Below are positions 62,849 through 64,000 of a stretch of DNA of 64,000 nucleotides, one piece after another. The position numbers were made by a program, and so were the translations under genes. Source of the DNA: Leucobacter komagatae (lineage in GTDB: Bacteria > Actinomycetota > Actinomycetes > Actinomycetales > Microbacteriaceae); the NCBI RefSeq assembly GCF_000834055.1, contig NZ_JXSQ01000007.1:1-64000 (forward strand). Direction: 5' to 3'. The notes under the pieces are model-generated. The model was not told the origin of the DNA, did not search any database, and saw only the letters and a list, made by a program, of their open reading frames with translations. Within the stretch, counting starts at the first letter, position 1. Every line of letters starts with the position of its first letter.

Positions 62849-64000
62849 GATCCACTGTCCACACGGGGTTCGTCGTGATCGACTCGATCGACGGCGACGT
62901 GACCACGTTCTGGGCGGGCTGCAGCAGCGGCACGAAGGGTCCGCTCGCGTTCAGCTCGTCCTGCCACGCCTCGTATGCCGGGGCGCGGTCTTCACCCGTC
63001 GCAGCCTTCGCAGCGTTCGAGAGTTCGGTGACCTTCGGGTTGGCATCAGCAGCCCAGCCGGAGCGCAGGCCGACAAGCTCACCAGGGGAGAACACGGTGT
63101 AGTTCGATGCGTCCGGGAAGTCGGGGCCCCAGTACCAGAGACCGATGGTCTCGGTGCCGTTGCGGTACGCGTCGAGCTCGGTCGCCACGGGAGCCGGTGC
63201 GAGGGTGACCTCGATGCCGACCTCGCTGAGCTGTGCCTGCACGGCCTCAGCAACGTTCTGCAGTGACAGGCCCTGGACCGTGATGTCGTTCGGGAAGTTC
63301 AGCGTGACCTTCTCGCCGGCGTAGCCCGACTTTGCGAGCGAAGCCTTCGCTGCGTCGACGTCGCGCTGGTTACCCTGCTTCGCGTCAATCGCGCCAACGA
63401 ACAGCGAGGGAATCGGGCCGCCGGGGCGAACCGAGCCTTCACCTGCAAGGGCAACGATCTTGTCGTAGTCAAGTCCGAGCTTGACAGCCTCAAGGAAGTC
63501 CGGGTTGCTGGTGATGTCGCTGACCTCAGGGTTCTGGTTGAGCAGCAGGAAGATCATGTAGCGCGACGGGTTCGAGACGACCTTGACGTCAGCGCCCGAG
63601 AGTTCGGCAACCTGGTCGGGGTTGAGATCGAGCGCGACCTGCGACTCGCCCTTCTCCACGTTGAGCTTCTGCGTCGGGCCCTCAACGTTGCGGAGGACGA
63701 CGCGATCATACGCTGGCTTGTCGCCCGTGTACTCGGGGTTCGCCTTGAATACGACCTGAGCTGCCGCGTCAAACGATTCGAGCGTGTACGGGCCCGAGCC
63801 CGCGGACTCGCCGTTGAGGAATGCCTCTGCGCTGTCAGACTCGTCCGCGGAGCCGCCGTTGGCCTCAACGACCTCCTGGTTGACGACCGAAAGCGCCGGG
63901 TTCGGCAGGATGAACGGCAGCGCCGGGTTCGGGTTCTCCGAGGTGAGCGTGAGCGTGTCATCGCCGGTCTTCTCGACGGTGACACCATCGAGCAGGAACG
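62832..64000 (-). CDS. ABC transporter substrate-binding protein, family 5 (5' end off window)
   Basis: About 389 C-terminal residues are visible, ending NPVWTVDLALIK. Family 5 (DppA/OppA) features include GSGPYTLESFD, the domain with KANPEYTGDKPAYDRVVLRN, VSNPSRYMIFLLLNQ and GLWYWGPDFPDASNY. The signal peptide and lipobox lie beyond the right edge. First gene of the permease operon; the ligand is probably short peptides or a related compound (inference). Confidence 0.92.
   Translation of the reverse strand, partial: FLLDGVTVEKTGDDTLTLTSENPNPALPFILPNPALSVVNQEVVEANGGSADESDSAEAFLNGESAGSGPYTLESFDAAAQVVFKANPEYTGDKPAYDRVVLRNVEGPTQKLNVEKGESQVALDLNPDQVAELSGADVKVVSNPSRYMIFLLLNQNPEVSDITSNPDFLEAVKLGLDYDKIVALAGEGSVRPGGPIPSLFVGAIDAKQGNQRDVDAAKASLAKSGYAGEKVTLNFPNDITVQGLSLQNVAEAVQAQLSEVGIEVTLAPAPVATELDAYRNGTETIGLWYWGPDFPDASNYTVFSPGELVGLRSGWAADANPKVTELSNAAKAATGEDRAPAYEAWQDELNASGPFVPLLQPAQNVVTSPSIESITTNPVWTVDLALIK

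Overview
The window reads as chromosome of a high-GC Gram-positive actinobacterium, most likely Microbacteriaceae and perhaps Leucobacter (inference from gene content, not a search). Supporting evidence is the GC-rich coding, frequent GTG/TTG starts, mycothiol-linked genes (mca, a mycoredoxin-like glutaredoxin), a DUF4307 gene beside greA, and many promoters whose -10 box sits exactly six bases before the start codon, implying leaderless mRNAs. No prophage, insertion sequence, integrase, CRISPR array or rRNA was seen; there is one tRNA, tRNA-Ser(CGA).

Layout. 1-4.5 kb: end of an inositol-type catabolic locus (partial mmsA, a divergent Gfo/Idh/MocA oxidoreductase, an MFS carrier). 4.6-11.3 kb: argF-argH, a HAD phosphatase, mqo, radA, tRNA-Ser. 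11.5-17.6 kb: an ECF42-type sigma factor with its DGPF/YCII partner, a treble-clef FBP-domain protein divergent from a TetR regulator over a shared palindrome, an AhpD-like protein and a POT peptide transporter. 17.7-25 kb: a giant (about 2,400 residue) surface protein with a von Willebrand A domain, DUF11-type repeats and a LAxTG sortase signal. Its best-placed start is separated from the signal peptide by a run of nine T that puts the two out of frame. 25.5-30.2 kb: a degenerate surface-protein tail, DUF3817, a pirin-GNAT fusion, a Nudix-LOG fusion and an AI-2E family permease.

30.2-37.3 kb: CGNR regulator, nucleosidase, TetR plus RibD-like reductase, luxS, MTA/SAH deaminase, uppS and a TrhA (hemolysin III) protein. 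Nucleosidase, LuxS and deaminase together form a S-adenosylhomocysteine/methylthioadenosine recycling neighbourhood. 37.3-40 kb: an unrecognised 471-residue protein overlapping a secreted leucine-rich-repeat protein. 40-50.5 kb: recQ, mca, greA, ilvA, a second AI-2E permease, an aldehyde dehydrogenase, and pitA behind a PHO-box-like promoter. 50.5-64 kb: a frame-broken AbiEi/DUF559-like gene, a repeat-rich spacer, pfkA, a SNF2-type helicase, truB-ribF with two membrane proteins between them, mutY, and a dipeptide/oligopeptide ABC operon whose binding-protein gene runs off the right edge.

Three genes (adhesin, Nudix-LOG, AbiEi-like) are broken or ambiguous exactly at homopolymers. They may be real contingency loci or assembly errors, and raw reads would decide. 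I regard the T9 tract at the adhesin start as the most interesting signal, followed by the leaderless promoter rule, the nested GNAT start inside the pirin gene, and the unknown-LRR gene pair.
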